DNA of 64,000 nucleotides, from contig NZ_PYXG01000001.1 of the NCBI RefSeq assembly GCF_003043945.1, positions 1,054,001 to 1,118,000 on the forward strand, in the 5' to 3' direction. The notes beneath the pieces are model-generated. The model ran no database searches. It was not told the origin of the DNA and saw nothing but the letters and a program-made list of their open reading frames with translations. Made by a program: the position numbers and the translations under genes. Position 1 is the first letter of the stretch; every line of letters starts with the position of its first letter. Source of the stretch: Prevotella sp. oral taxon 376. GTDB taxonomy: Bacteria > Bacteroidota > Bacteroidia > Bacteroidales > Bacteroidaceae. Positions 49,560-58,766 of this stretch are shown in pieces.

Positions 49560-52013
49560 TCATTTCTTTAATACTCTATTGACGGTTAAAAGAAGGTATT
49601 GGATCTTTGCCGCATCGTTAGGATTCCCGCAAAGACTTTTCGCCTTGAGCAGCAAAGCATGCGCATCGATCAGTTTTTCATAGAGAATGGGTTCTAAATC
49701 TGTCTGATGGAAGAAGTGGATATTGGTCGTAGGCCCTACTCCGGATACAGACATAACATCCTCGCCGATGAGTGCCTTCGCCTCTCCCTGCTTGTTTTTA
49801 GCTATGGCTGTCATGGTGGGGGAATATCCAATTAAATTGCCCACATATATTCCCATTTTGATAATGTCTGTGTGCTGCGGCGTCTTATTCAACCTGACGG
49901 CGTTGAAGACATGGCGCTCGATATCCGTCAAGAAATCTTTTTGTGTGTAAGGGTCATCGGAATGGTCGATACTCAGATCCATGAACTTCAGCCGCGGGAA
50001 GATGCTCCGGATGATGTATCCTTGTACCTGATAGAAATAGTTGACATTGCTGTTGGCGCCTCCCATTCTTGCGAACTCGGGGTTGGAATCATACCAAGTG
50101 ATGTCTCCTAAAATTTCAAACAAGGCATCGGTGCATTGGCGTTGGAGTGTTTTAGGTACGGATACCGTGAGGGAATTGTTTCTGCCTTTCACAGGCTCGT
50201 TCTGATAGACACCACCGATGTGATACATCAGCGTATAAATAGAATTGGCGAGTTCCAGTATAGACATTTCGGGGAACAGCTCAAACGACGGTGGCAGTTC
50301 ACTCATATTAAACCAAGATGGAGCATGCTGTACTAAATACTTCAGGTGATGGATTTTTGATTTCGTTGCTTCGATAGGATCATTTCCCAGATCATTGGAT
50401 AAACTGCGTGGATCCATGCTGTAACGCATGTTAGGTTTTCCGTAAAGATATTCGGGATCGTTGGCATGCAGGGCAATTAGCTGTTCCATACCTCTTCGTG
50501 AATCGTTTCCATAAAGGTAGCGAAGGACGAAGGCATCAGCTTTCCCCGGCTTATTCAGTGTGAGGACTACTCCCCTTTCTTTATCTCCCGGCATTGCAAC
50601 ATAATTATAAATAATGTTATCCATCACCGATGCGGTAATCCCGTTCTGTTGAGTAAATTCAGGAGAGCGCAATTGCTGTGGGGAATAAGCATGTGAACCT
50701 GCTAAGTTCCGCGTAAGGCCTAAGCTGATTCCAAAGGCTTTCAGCATGTATGCTTTCAGGATCTCACAGAGTAAATCGTCCGGTAGATAATAAGTTCTGT
50801 ATCGGTCGTCAACTTCGGCCATCAGGCTGATGCCATTTCTCCTAACATTGGCGGCCAAGTCTCGGGGTACGGAAATTTTCGTACTGAAGATTTCACCGGT
50901 CCTTGGATCCGTGATGTTGCGTGATGTTACATATCGACTCAAGTTGTTTGCGAAAAGAATCGTGTTGACCATCGGGTCGTTGGAACTAAAGGTCGAATCT
51001 TTCGAAAAAGGCTGTAATGTCAGTGGGCGCCCTAAGTTTAGTTTTTCAAATTCATCGTTCCAACGCTCGGCGGCCTCGTCTATGGACTTACGCCAAGAAT
51101 CACTGATGAGCGTATCTACATGGAAAACAATCTTGTTTCCTGGATAAAACCTGCGGCGTGTGGCATAGTATCCCTGTTTCGTGTCAGTCAGTTTGCGATA
51201 GTCTGTATATTTTACGAATCCGCTCCCGATATGTGGGTCTGCCTCTTTGGTCTGCATCATCAATAGCCTTTCTGGTAGGACGCTGATCATCATCTGAATG
51301 GACAATGAGGTAACAGGCTTGTTGGCCAAAATACCAATCATGCTTCCAAGAGCAAGTTCAAGCGATATCGATTTGTTGACACAGACGCAGTTCTGATAGG
51401 CATTGATGCCTTCAATGAACTCTTCTCCCTTGGGGGTAGATGACTGAATTGTTATCCCCTCTTCATAGGCTTTGCCTTTGAGGTTGAAAAGATCCGTATT
51501 GTTCGTCTTCAGATAATTGGTAAGATCGATGACGACGCGCGAACTGTCTACATTATATGCTGCAATACGGAAAGAATTACAGATAGCGTCCATTTTAGAC
51601 AGATCCATCGCTTTCGCCCTGGCAGTATCTTCCTGATTGACAGCATAAATGGCATGTGGTTTCTTGAAATAAACCAATGAGTCCTGCCGATCGATGATAA
51701 TACATTTCGGCTGATTGGCCATGATTCCGTAAAGCGCAAGGTCCGTAGCTTGAGTGATGCTTGTCGTTAGCAGAAACTCACGGCCGAAGTTACGACGGGG
51801 AATCTCCAAATAGATTTTATCGTTGTAGAGATACAGAGACAGATCGAATGATTTGGCTGATGTTAATTTTGATGCATCTTTAAAGAGCTTGGGATATGTG
51901 CGGTCAGCCTTTACTTTTTCTATTTTCGTAGTTTTTTTCTTTTCTTTCTTTGCACTATAGGCATTGAAGCTGAATGTCGATAATACGATGAGTATGTAAA
52001 TGATTTTTTTCAT
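49560..52013 (-). CDS. Catalytically dead paralogue of a zinc metalloprotease
   Basis: An 817-residue exported protein with signal peptide 1-20. It has the same domains as its upstream neighbour (DUF5118-like about 35-90, DUF5117-like about 90-285, DUF4953 metallopeptidase-like about 290-600, C-terminal helical part). At the zinc site HEVGH...H is replaced by KAFGI...R: Lys425, Ala426, Ile429 and Arg435 stand where His, catalytic Glu, His and His should be. The framework (LGL, NLAGS, SVMD Met-turn, MPGDKERGV) is kept and the frame is intact, so this is a maintained pseudoenzyme rather than a broken gene. It may bind peptides or its active partner. Confidence 0.85.
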   Translation of the reverse strand: MKKIIYILIVLSTFSFNAYSAKKEKKKTTKIEKVKADRTYPKLFKDASKLTSAKSFDLSLYLYNDKIYLEIPRRNFGREFLLTTSITQATDLALYGIMANQPKCIIIDRQDSLVYFKKPHAIYAVNQEDTARAKAMDLSKMDAICNSFRIAAYNVDSSRVVIDLTNYLKTNNTDLFNLKGKAYEEGITIQSSTPKGEEFIEGINAYQNCVCVNKSISLELALGSMIGILANKPVTSLSIQMMISVLPERLLMMQTKEADPHIGSGFVKYTDYRKLTDTKQGYYATRRRFYPGNKIVFHVDTLISDSWRKSIDEAAERWNDEFEKLNLGRPLTLQPFSKDSTFSSNDPMVNTILFANNLSRYVTSRNITDPRTGEIFSTKISVPRDLAANVRRNGISLMAEVDDRYRTYYLPDDLLCEILKAYMLKAFGISLGLTRNLAGSHAYSPQQLRSPEFTQQNGITASVMDNIIYNYVAMPGDKERGVVLTLNKPGKADAFVLRYLYGNDSRRGMEQLIALHANDPEYLYGKPNMRYSMDPRSLSNDLGNDPIEATKSKIHHLKYLVQHAPSWFNMSELPPSFELFPEMSILELANSIYTLMYHIGGVYQNEPVKGRNNSLTVSVPKTLQRQCTDALFEILGDITWYDSNPEFARMGGANSNVNYFYQVQGYIIRSIFPRLKFMDLSIDHSDDPYTQKDFLTDIERHVFNAVRLNKTPQHTDIIKMGIYVGNLIGYSPTMTAIAKNKQGEAKALIGEDVMSVSGVGPTTNIHFFHQTDLEPILYEKLIDAHALLLKAKSLCGNPNDAAKIQYLLLTVNRVLKK

Positions 52014-52029
52014 CTCCTGTTCCTCCGCT

Positions 52030-54558
52030 TTATTTTATATTTTGTTCTAAAACCTTCAGAAGGAATGCGTAATGTGCATGTGTCTTACCTTTAGAAGAAG
52101 CCAAGCGTGATTTCATCAAAGCTTGAGCCTTAAGAACATATGGGTAGAGGTCGGCCTGGGTAAGCCGTACGGATTTGGCGAACATATCGCGGTTACCGAA
52201 TCCAAATCCGGAGATGGGATCGTTATCGATGTTGAGAGCAGCAACGGATTTGTCAGATTGGGGAACTTTGAAGCCGCTGTTAGTCATCATGTTGTATAGG
52301 AATGTTTTTTCCAATTCAATCTGCCCTTCATTCAGGGATTGTCCCTTGATGGTTGGGCCCCATACAAAATGATATACCATATTCATAGCCTCATCGTATT
52401 GCAGGGTATTTTTGTCGAGATCACTTGTTATTGTAATGATGAGAGGGGCAGTAATAATCTGATTGGCAATATAGGGGCGGATGGTTGCCTCAGGAGATCC
52501 CGATAGCGTAAGCTTGCGAAGCAAGGTCTTATTATCTAACCAATTTAGGTCATTGTATATGGTGAAGAGATAGCTTAAGGCTTCCTTCTGTTTGGATTTA
52601 TTCAATGGAATGAAACGCTGTTGCCCGTCTCCTTCTTTTACTTCATTTGCATAATAGCCACTGACATTGCTTGCGACATGGATGGTATAGAGCCCTACTT
52701 GATTGACAATGGCAGAAAGCAATTCGTTTCGCTTTTCCATTGTGATATCTTCCTTACTGAGCCATTCGTCCATGTGGGCAACAATATATTTCAGATTTTT
52801 GATGCCATATTTTGTAGCGGCTACAGCATCATCCCCCAAATCTTCCATTTGATTGCGAGGATCTGTGAATGGGGGGCTGAACTGTTGTTTGCCATAGCGA
52901 TACCAAGGATTTGCTTTCAAGGAATCGGTGATCCATTGGGACATGTATTCTGCCTCTTCTTTATCCGTTTTTCCAAATATAGGCATATATCCCCATTTTA
53001 TCGAGAAATGATCGTAAACGCCAAAACGGGGCGGAGTTAGTTTTACGCCACGCTCTTTATCGCCTGGTTGGGCGATATAATTGAAGCGCGCATAGTCCAT
53101 GATGCTGGGCGTAGTTCCATATTTCTGGGTGAATTCCGGATCACGAAGCTTTTCTACAGGGAAATTATGAGAGGCTCCCCAATTATGCATGAGTCCCAAG
53201 CAGTGTCCTACCTCATGTCCGATGACATAGCGGATGGCATCGCCCAAAACGGTTTCAGGGATGTTGGTCGTTCGGACCAGGGGATCAGCTGCGGCAGTCT
53301 GCACAAATAACCAATTGCTGATGAGCTTAATAAAATCATGATAAACATATACGGACGCCATGAGAATCTCGCCACTTCGGGGGTCAACCCATGACGGTCC
53401 CATTGCATTCTGAACATTGATAGGTGCATAGCGAACACAGTTGTACTTGATATTATCCGGATCGAAATCTGGGTCTTCTTCTTTCGTGGGAAAGTCTTTT
53501 GCAACGATAGCGCCTTTCAAACGGCATTCCTGTTCGAAAACTTCACTCCACATATTGACTGCCTGCTTGATATAAGGGCGCCATTGTCCAGGGAAGGTGT
53601 TGTCTATATAGAAAACGATCGGTTTGTTGACTTCTACGAGTTCTCCGTGTTGCCACGCAATTGTATCTTTAGGTTGCAAATCCCAACGATTGGTATAGTA
53701 GACTGGCAATGTCGTTGCTGAAGACGGTCCAAGTTGGTCCCTTCGGGTATAGAAATAGTTGATACGGTAGTCAGCCATGCGCGGACGATAAGGTTTCTCC
53801 TTGAGCAACATAATTGACCGGGTCATTTCCGCAGTAAAAGGCTGATCCTTGGCTATTTCTTTTCCTTGACCAGTGGTGAGAGTGAAGGTATAAGAGAGAA
53901 TGCTCTTAATCATCACATTATCCGTGAAAGCTTTTATTTGTGCAAGGTATGAGAGGTTTTCCTTGTAACTTTCGGTCCGTTTGTATTTAGATGTATATTG
54001 GGAGTTATTGTCGAATGGGGACATTTTCTTATTATCACTGACGAAGAAAGAAGTCATGTCAAAAACTACAGCAGTGGAATCTTTATTCCATGCCTCGATT
54101 TTCTTGTTTTCCAATATCATGCCAATATTGTTCTTTTTCAGTGCTTGATCAATTGCCGATTCCGTGGCGATGTAGTCATAATTGACTAAGCGTAGCTGTA
54201 CATGTGTCTTGTCCATGGTAAACTGTACATGTAACGGAGCTTGTGGTTTAGATCCGACAATAGCGTTTCCGTTGTCAGAAATATTGGTGACGGTAGAACC
54301 AATAAGCATGTCGTGTCCCATTAACTTGATAGGCATTTCGAAATAGAGTTTACCCTCTATCCGATGAAGAGTAAAGAGCCCTTCGGCAGTCTCGTGCTTT
54401 TTGGTGAACAACTTGTCGTAATCTGACTTCTTAGCTTCCGTTGTCTCAGCTTTCTTTTTTTTCTTCCAAAAAGGCACATTAATTGCATTCGTTTCGGTGG
54501 GGACGCAGAAAAGCATTGCCAAGAGAGTAGCAGTACCAGCTAAAAAATGTCTATTCAT
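52030..54558 (-). CDS. Secreted zinc metalloprotease (DUF5118/DUF5117/DUF4953)
   Basis: An 842-residue exported metzincin-like protease with signal peptide 1-25. An N-terminal DUF5118-like segment (about 45-95) is followed by a DUF5117-like region (about 95-300) and the peptidase domain, with the complete HEXXHXXGXXH: His448, Glu449, His452, Gly455, His458. A Met-turn follows (TPSIMDYARFNYIAQPGDKE). It would cut proteins or peptides in the periplasm or at the surface. The start lies about 125 bp after the PKD-like lipoprotein stop; the inactive paralogue follows 16 bp downstream. Known to recur in SusC/D loci of this type. Confidence 0.92.
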   Translation of the reverse strand: MNRHFLAGTATLLAMLFCVPTETNAINVPFWKKKKKAETTEAKKSDYDKLFTKKHETAEGLFTLHRIEGKLYFEMPIKLMGHDMLIGSTVTNISDNGNAIVGSKPQAPLHVQFTMDKTHVQLRLVNYDYIATESAIDQALKKNNIGMILENKKIEAWNKDSTAVVFDMTSFFVSDNKKMSPFDNNSQYTSKYKRTESYKENLSYLAQIKAFTDNVMIKSILSYTFTLTTGQGKEIAKDQPFTAEMTRSIMLLKEKPYRPRMADYRINYFYTRRDQLGPSSATTLPVYYTNRWDLQPKDTIAWQHGELVEVNKPIVFYIDNTFPGQWRPYIKQAVNMWSEVFEQECRLKGAIVAKDFPTKEEDPDFDPDNIKYNCVRYAPINVQNAMGPSWVDPRSGEILMASVYVYHDFIKLISNWLFVQTAAADPLVRTTNIPETVLGDAIRYVIGHEVGHCLGLMHNWGASHNFPVEKLRDPEFTQKYGTTPSIMDYARFNYIAQPGDKERGVKLTPPRFGVYDHFSIKWGYMPIFGKTDKEEAEYMSQWITDSLKANPWYRYGKQQFSPPFTDPRNQMEDLGDDAVAATKYGIKNLKYIVAHMDEWLSKEDITMEKRNELLSAIVNQVGLYTIHVASNVSGYYANEVKEGDGQQRFIPLNKSKQKEALSYLFTIYNDLNWLDNKTLLRKLTLSGSPEATIRPYIANQIITAPLIITITSDLDKNTLQYDEAMNMVYHFVWGPTIKGQSLNEGQIELEKTFLYNMMTNSGFKVPQSDKSVAALNIDNDPISGFGFGNRDMFAKSVRLTQADLYPYVLKAQALMKSRLASSKGKTHAHYAFLLKVLEQNIK

Positions 54559-54683
54559 TACTTACTTATTATTTTGTTTTTTGTTTCTTGCCAATTTATC
54601 AAGTTTTATTCAAAACGGATTCGTCGCTTTTGGTGGATTTATCTTATTGACAATTATATGAATGTAGTATAAGATTAATGCTA

Positions 54684-56324
54684 TTAGTATCCCGTAGCAC
54701 AGAAATCAAGAATCTTTCCAAAGCCATCATATACTTTAGCTTTCGAGGAGTCTAAGTTTCCTGTACCAATTTGTTTCATTGGGATAACCACGATCTTTCC
54801 ATTGTAGGTTTCGCTTTGTGTCGCTATGACGATGGCATTAGAGTTATATGGAAGTTCATCACGCTCAGGCCAAGATGTAGTATAGCAACTATAGGCGCCC
54901 TGAACAAAGAGCTTGGCCTTTGTGATTTTTTCTCCATGAGCTGGCGTGTATTTGGGAGTTGCATAGATTTCGGGAGTGTCTGTAGCAAAGTTGATTCCAT
55001 AAACTCCATCTTCGGTAGCTATATATAAAATGGCTTGGTTTTGAGCAAAGAAAACGGATACAGCCTTGTCGAGCAAAGTTTTCCCTGCGTGTGGAATATC
55101 TATTCTACGCTCTGCTGAAGGAATCTGTTCGGGGATAATTATTTCGGTCCAATCATTATTCCATACAGCCTGTTGATAGGATGTAAGTGTATAGATAGAA
55201 TACTCGCCGGTTGTTTTATTCTTCAGTAAGAAATCCGGGGATTTCCCATCTTCTGAAAAACCACCAGCGATAGCAGTGTAATTACTCAAATCTTTCGGAT
55301 CAAAAACATTCTCCTTGGCAGCTAAGGCGTCATCATATGCAATCGTTGTGCCCATAGAGTAATTAAGCGCAACGATGTGTCCCGTATTTGAATCAAGCCA
55401 GAACACATTATAGTTATCTCCTGTCGGACTGGCAATAACCACATTATTGTTTATTTTATATTGACTGGTTGTAGCGTCATGCCATCCAAAAGTGTTGGCG
55501 CTTCCGGGCAATAGCGAATAAGTGGCTTTATCGCTGACAGCGAATAAAGTTGAGTGTCCGACGAATGTGTGGGAGAACTTGGGATTACCACCTGTATAAG
55601 TGAGAATGGCGTCGCCCTCTAATGAAGTTCCGTCAAGAGAAAAATCCTTGGTGTTATAGCGATATAAGGCACCGTCGCCAGTTACAGCCCAGATCTCGTT
55701 TTCGGTGCTTGTAGATGTAAATGTTCCCGAGAATACACTGAATGTGAGCTGAGAAAGCAAACGATCACATGCCGAGCCTGTAGCTGATTTGAGTATGTTG
55801 TGATATATTTTGTCTTCCTTATTATAATTAACAGTAATGTCTTTGTTCATGATTAACGAAAAGTCTGAGGTTCTGTCATCTAAAGTGGAAGCCACGGCAA
55901 TACCGTCGATAAATGTGCTTTGTACATAGACTTCCCAGATTTTCGATGCTTTCAGATTGTCGTTTTTGGTATCTGTAACGGTAAGTCTCAATAGGTAAGG
56001 AGAGGTGGAAATCTCATTTTTGATGATTGTTTGGAGGCTCACCTCTTTACCTATTATAATATAGTTCTCAGGCTTACTGCCCGGTTCGTCTCCGATCTCC
56101 CATTGATAGACAAGGCCATCAGTATCAGCTGATGTTCCTCTTGTTACTGTCGGGATGATGGAAAGTTGGTCTAAATAGCCTACATACAGGGTGTCTCTGA
56201 CATCAGAAGATGTGATATTGATAGCTTGAATTTCATCTGTTGCCAATGCGCTGTCATCGTTGATGCACGAGCTTATGCCCAAGGCCACGAAGCAGGCAAT
56301 CCAGAGATATTTTGTCTTTTTCAT
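54684..56324 (-). CDS. PKD-like family surface lipoprotein
   Basis: A 546-residue lipoprotein with signal and lipobox GISSC (Cys about residue 20). A PKD/Ig-like domain (about 55-130: LVYQWEIGDEPGSKPENYII; LRLTVTDTKND) precedes a larger beta-rich, propeller-like part with repeated blades (about 140-546: NEIWAVTGDGALYRYNTKDF; GHIVALNYSMG; AILYIATEDGVYGI). Proteins annotated as PKD-like family lipoproteins sit at this position in many Bacteroidetes SusC/D loci. Likely a surface ligand binder. It starts 29 bp after the DUF4843 gene. Confidence 0.85.
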   Translation of the reverse strand: MKKTKYLWIACFVALGISSCINDDSALATDEIQAINITSSDVRDTLYVGYLDQLSIIPTVTRGTSADTDGLVYQWEIGDEPGSKPENYIIIGKEVSLQTIIKNEISTSPYLLRLTVTDTKNDNLKASKIWEVYVQSTFIDGIAVASTLDDRTSDFSLIMNKDITVNYNKEDKIYHNILKSATGSACDRLLSQLTFSVFSGTFTSTSTENEIWAVTGDGALYRYNTKDFSLDGTSLEGDAILTYTGGNPKFSHTFVGHSTLFAVSDKATYSLLPGSANTFGWHDATTSQYKINNNVVIASPTGDNYNVFWLDSNTGHIVALNYSMGTTIAYDDALAAKENVFDPKDLSNYTAIAGGFSEDGKSPDFLLKNKTTGEYSIYTLTSYQQAVWNNDWTEIIIPEQIPSAERRIDIPHAGKTLLDKAVSVFFAQNQAILYIATEDGVYGINFATDTPEIYATPKYTPAHGEKITKAKLFVQGAYSCYTTSWPERDELPYNSNAIVIATQSETYNGKIVVIPMKQIGTGNLDSSKAKVYDGFGKILDFCATGY

Positions 56325-56353
56325 ATTCAGTTGTTATTTTCATTCATAATTGA

Positions 56354-57214
56354 TTAATAGGTACGAGCTTGTATGGGTTGTCCCTTATAAGAACCTGCAT
56401 CGTGGAGCAATGGAGAGCCATGTTCTTTCTTGTATTTCATCAGGTAATCTCCCAATTTGGCCGCATAACCTTTATAGGAATTACCTGTATAAATCCACCG
56501 ATATTGTGGAAGATATTTGTAATATCCATAGGCTGGGCCATTGGCACGATTGCCATGGATATCCGTGTTGTCCCAATCATTCCAACCGGTGGCTGCAACA
56601 ATGGCACGCAGGGCATTAGGACTTACAATTGCCGCACTTGTAGAAACGAAGTTCAAGGTTGAATACACTAGCATGTTATAGGAACGACGCAGGTTGTTGT
56701 GAGGAGGATATGGAATCTGATTATTCCATGTTAGTTTGGCTTTGCTGTAATTTGAAGGCCCAACCTTTAAGTCTGCTGAAGAGAGAAGCTGGATGAATAA
56801 TTGATAGGTTGTATCATTCAGCTCTGTCGTATTTTTCAGAATCACACGAATATGTCCTGTATATTTCTTGGCAGGAATGAGCGCCTCCTTGATTTCATAG
56901 TCAGCAGCATTGCTTTTTGACTCCACTTTATATTTAACGATTCGGTCGTGGTCGGCAATCTTTCCTATCAAAGTTAATGGGATATCATAGGTAAAACTTT
57001 CAGAGTCGGGATATTCTATGAATGAGAAATTGCATTCGAGCAGAGAGTCAACACTCATATAGGATCCGTTCACAGAATCTGTTTCATGAGATCTTATCTG
57101 GATATTTGCCGCAAATCTTACGGCATCTTTACTCTCGTTATAAGTATTGATTTCATCTTTGCTGCAACTGAGTATGAGTGCAACAAAAGGAATGTAAAAT
57201 AGTATTTTCTTCAT
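56354..57214 (-). CDS. DUF4843 surface lipoprotein
   Basis: A 286-residue lipoprotein (lipobox LILSC, Cys about residue 17). An N-terminal beta-rich domain of DUF4843 type (about 30-160: VRFAANIQIRSHETDSVNGS; SFTYDIPLTLIG; HIRVILKNTTEL) leads to a C-terminal region (LRAIVAATGWNDWDNTDIHG ... LGDYLMKYKKEHG). Genes of this family follow SusD in many loci that also carry a PKD-like lipoprotein and a protease. Thirteen bases separate it from the SusD stop, so it is within the operon. Function: likely an accessory surface binding subunit. Confidence 0.85.
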   Translation of the reverse strand: MKKILFYIPFVALILSCSKDEINTYNESKDAVRFAANIQIRSHETDSVNGSYMSVDSLLECNFSFIEYPDSESFTYDIPLTLIGKIADHDRIVKYKVESKSNAADYEIKEALIPAKKYTGHIRVILKNTTELNDTTYQLFIQLLSSADLKVGPSNYSKAKLTWNNQIPYPPHNNLRRSYNMLVYSTLNFVSTSAAIVSPNALRAIVAATGWNDWDNTDIHGNRANGPAYGYYKYLPQYRWIYTGNSYKGYAAKLGDYLMKYKKEHGSPLLHDAGSYKGQPIQARTY

Positions 57215-57226
57215 AATGAGGACATT

Positions 57227-58738
57227 TTATTGTATGCGCCCTGATTGGATTTCCAAATCAGGATAAGGTAAAACATAGTCTGCATCTGTCATCGCTCCTG
57301 ACTTGGCAGGGACAGTTTCTGCACCAATGCGTTTATAATAAAAATACATCATGCCTTCACTGAGGAACTCTCGTTGGTATTCTTTCCCGATTTCTTCCAA
57401 TACCTGTGCTTGGTTGAGATCTATAAGCGGTTCATATAAACCTCGGGTTTCCCGGAAAGTATTCATTAGTGATAGAGCCTGGTCAAGATTTCCGCTTCTT
57501 GCATAACTCTCCGCAGCAATAAAGTAAAGCTCTGGAAGGCGAATGACATTGATTTTGTTCTTGAAATAGTTGTCAATACCAAATCCAGAATAGTATTTCT
57601 GTGGAACATATCCGGCTGGAGATGAAGTCATATTATGGTGGAGCAGTTTAACAAATCGGTAGTCCGTATTGCTATTATTGTACAACTCTTGCATCTGGCC
57701 TTCATTGAGCGACATAACATCAGTCTGGTTAGTACTATAGTTTGGATTAAAGAGAGTGAGTGTTTTATCAGATAGATTCTGTGTTTCAATGGCAAAGACA
57801 GCCTCACGGGTTAATGCCGATGTGGTTGATGTTACTTCACTGACTGGCATTAAGTGCAATGTGAATGCCGTTGTGTTGCCTATGCTCACGCTCTTGCTTG
57901 TCCCAACTGCATCGATTACCTCCTTTGCAGGGGTGAGCGCATTGGTATAATCTCCAATCCATTGATATACTTGTGCTGTGATTGCGCGGACGGCATAGTA
58001 ATTAAGATGGAAGTTGCGTGATTCATAGAATCCTTCTTCGTCCACCTTACTATAATAGTTGTCGGGATGTGTACTGCTTACAGGGTCGTAGTCTTTCATC
58101 AGTGTTGCAGCATCATTCAAGTCTTTGAGAGTATTGGCAATAACTGCGGATCCTGTTGATTGGGGAGTAAGATTCTTTTCAACAGTGGTTACATAAGGAA
58201 TTGTCAGCCTTGCATCTAATTCTGTTTTTCTGTTGCCCCAATTTCCATATCCGAAATAGCGTAGGAGATTAAAGTGCATGAGTGCACGGATTGCAAGTAA
58301 TTCTCCTTTCAGTATATGATAATTGATGGGATCTAAGCTGCTTTCTTTTTTGTCGATATTCTTTAAAGCTTCATTTGCATTTGCTATCACACGATATGAT
58401 GATGTCCATATATTATCAATAATCGGTTTTGCATGCGAAGAGTTCCATAGATGCTTTTGCAAATATGCAAGGGCAAGATATTCTATTGAGTTTGTTCCCA
58501 TCGTTCTGTAAGGGTTTACGGCAACTTCGGGCAAAACATACGATGTATATTCTCCATAGAGGGAATTTTCACCCATCTGAATATAACATCCGGCAACGCT
58601 TTGCGCAAAACCTTGATCGATAGCAAAATGATATTCTTCACGAATTTCATGAGAAGAAGTAACATCAAACCAACTATTACAAGAAGTAAGAGTCAGGGAT
58701 ATTAGACCAAGAGTTATTATATATAGTCTTCTTTTCAT
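57227..58738 (-). CDS. SusD/RagB-type lipoprotein (second locus)
   Basis: A 503-residue surface lipoprotein with signal and lipobox LTLTSC (Cys about residue 20). The helical SusD core and SusD-like N-terminal region are recognisable (ALKNIDKKESSLDPINYHIL; KGELLAIRALMHFNLLRYFG). The C-terminal segment has RLPELYFIAAESYARSG and EFLSEGMMYFYYKRIG. It forms the lid of the SusC encoded 28 bp upstream. With the peptidases further along, its ligand is more likely a peptide or glycoprotein than a plain glycan, but that is inference. Confidence 0.94.
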   Translation of the reverse strand: MKRRLYIITLGLISLTLTSCNSWFDVTSSHEIREEYHFAIDQGFAQSVAGCYIQMGENSLYGEYTSYVLPEVAVNPYRTMGTNSIEYLALAYLQKHLWNSSHAKPIIDNIWTSSYRVIANANEALKNIDKKESSLDPINYHILKGELLAIRALMHFNLLRYFGYGNWGNRKTELDARLTIPYVTTVEKNLTPQSTGSAVIANTLKDLNDAATLMKDYDPVSSTHPDNYYSKVDEEGFYESRNFHLNYYAVRAITAQVYQWIGDYTNALTPAKEVIDAVGTSKSVSIGNTTAFTLHLMPVSEVTSTTSALTREAVFAIETQNLSDKTLTLFNPNYSTNQTDVMSLNEGQMQELYNNSNTDYRFVKLLHHNMTSSPAGYVPQKYYSGFGIDNYFKNKINVIRLPELYFIAAESYARSGNLDQALSLMNTFRETRGLYEPLIDLNQAQVLEEIGKEYQREFLSEGMMYFYYKRIGAETVPAKSGAMTDADYVLPYPDLEIQSGRIQ

Positions 58739-58766
58739 TTTTTCAATATTTTATGTAGGGTTACAT

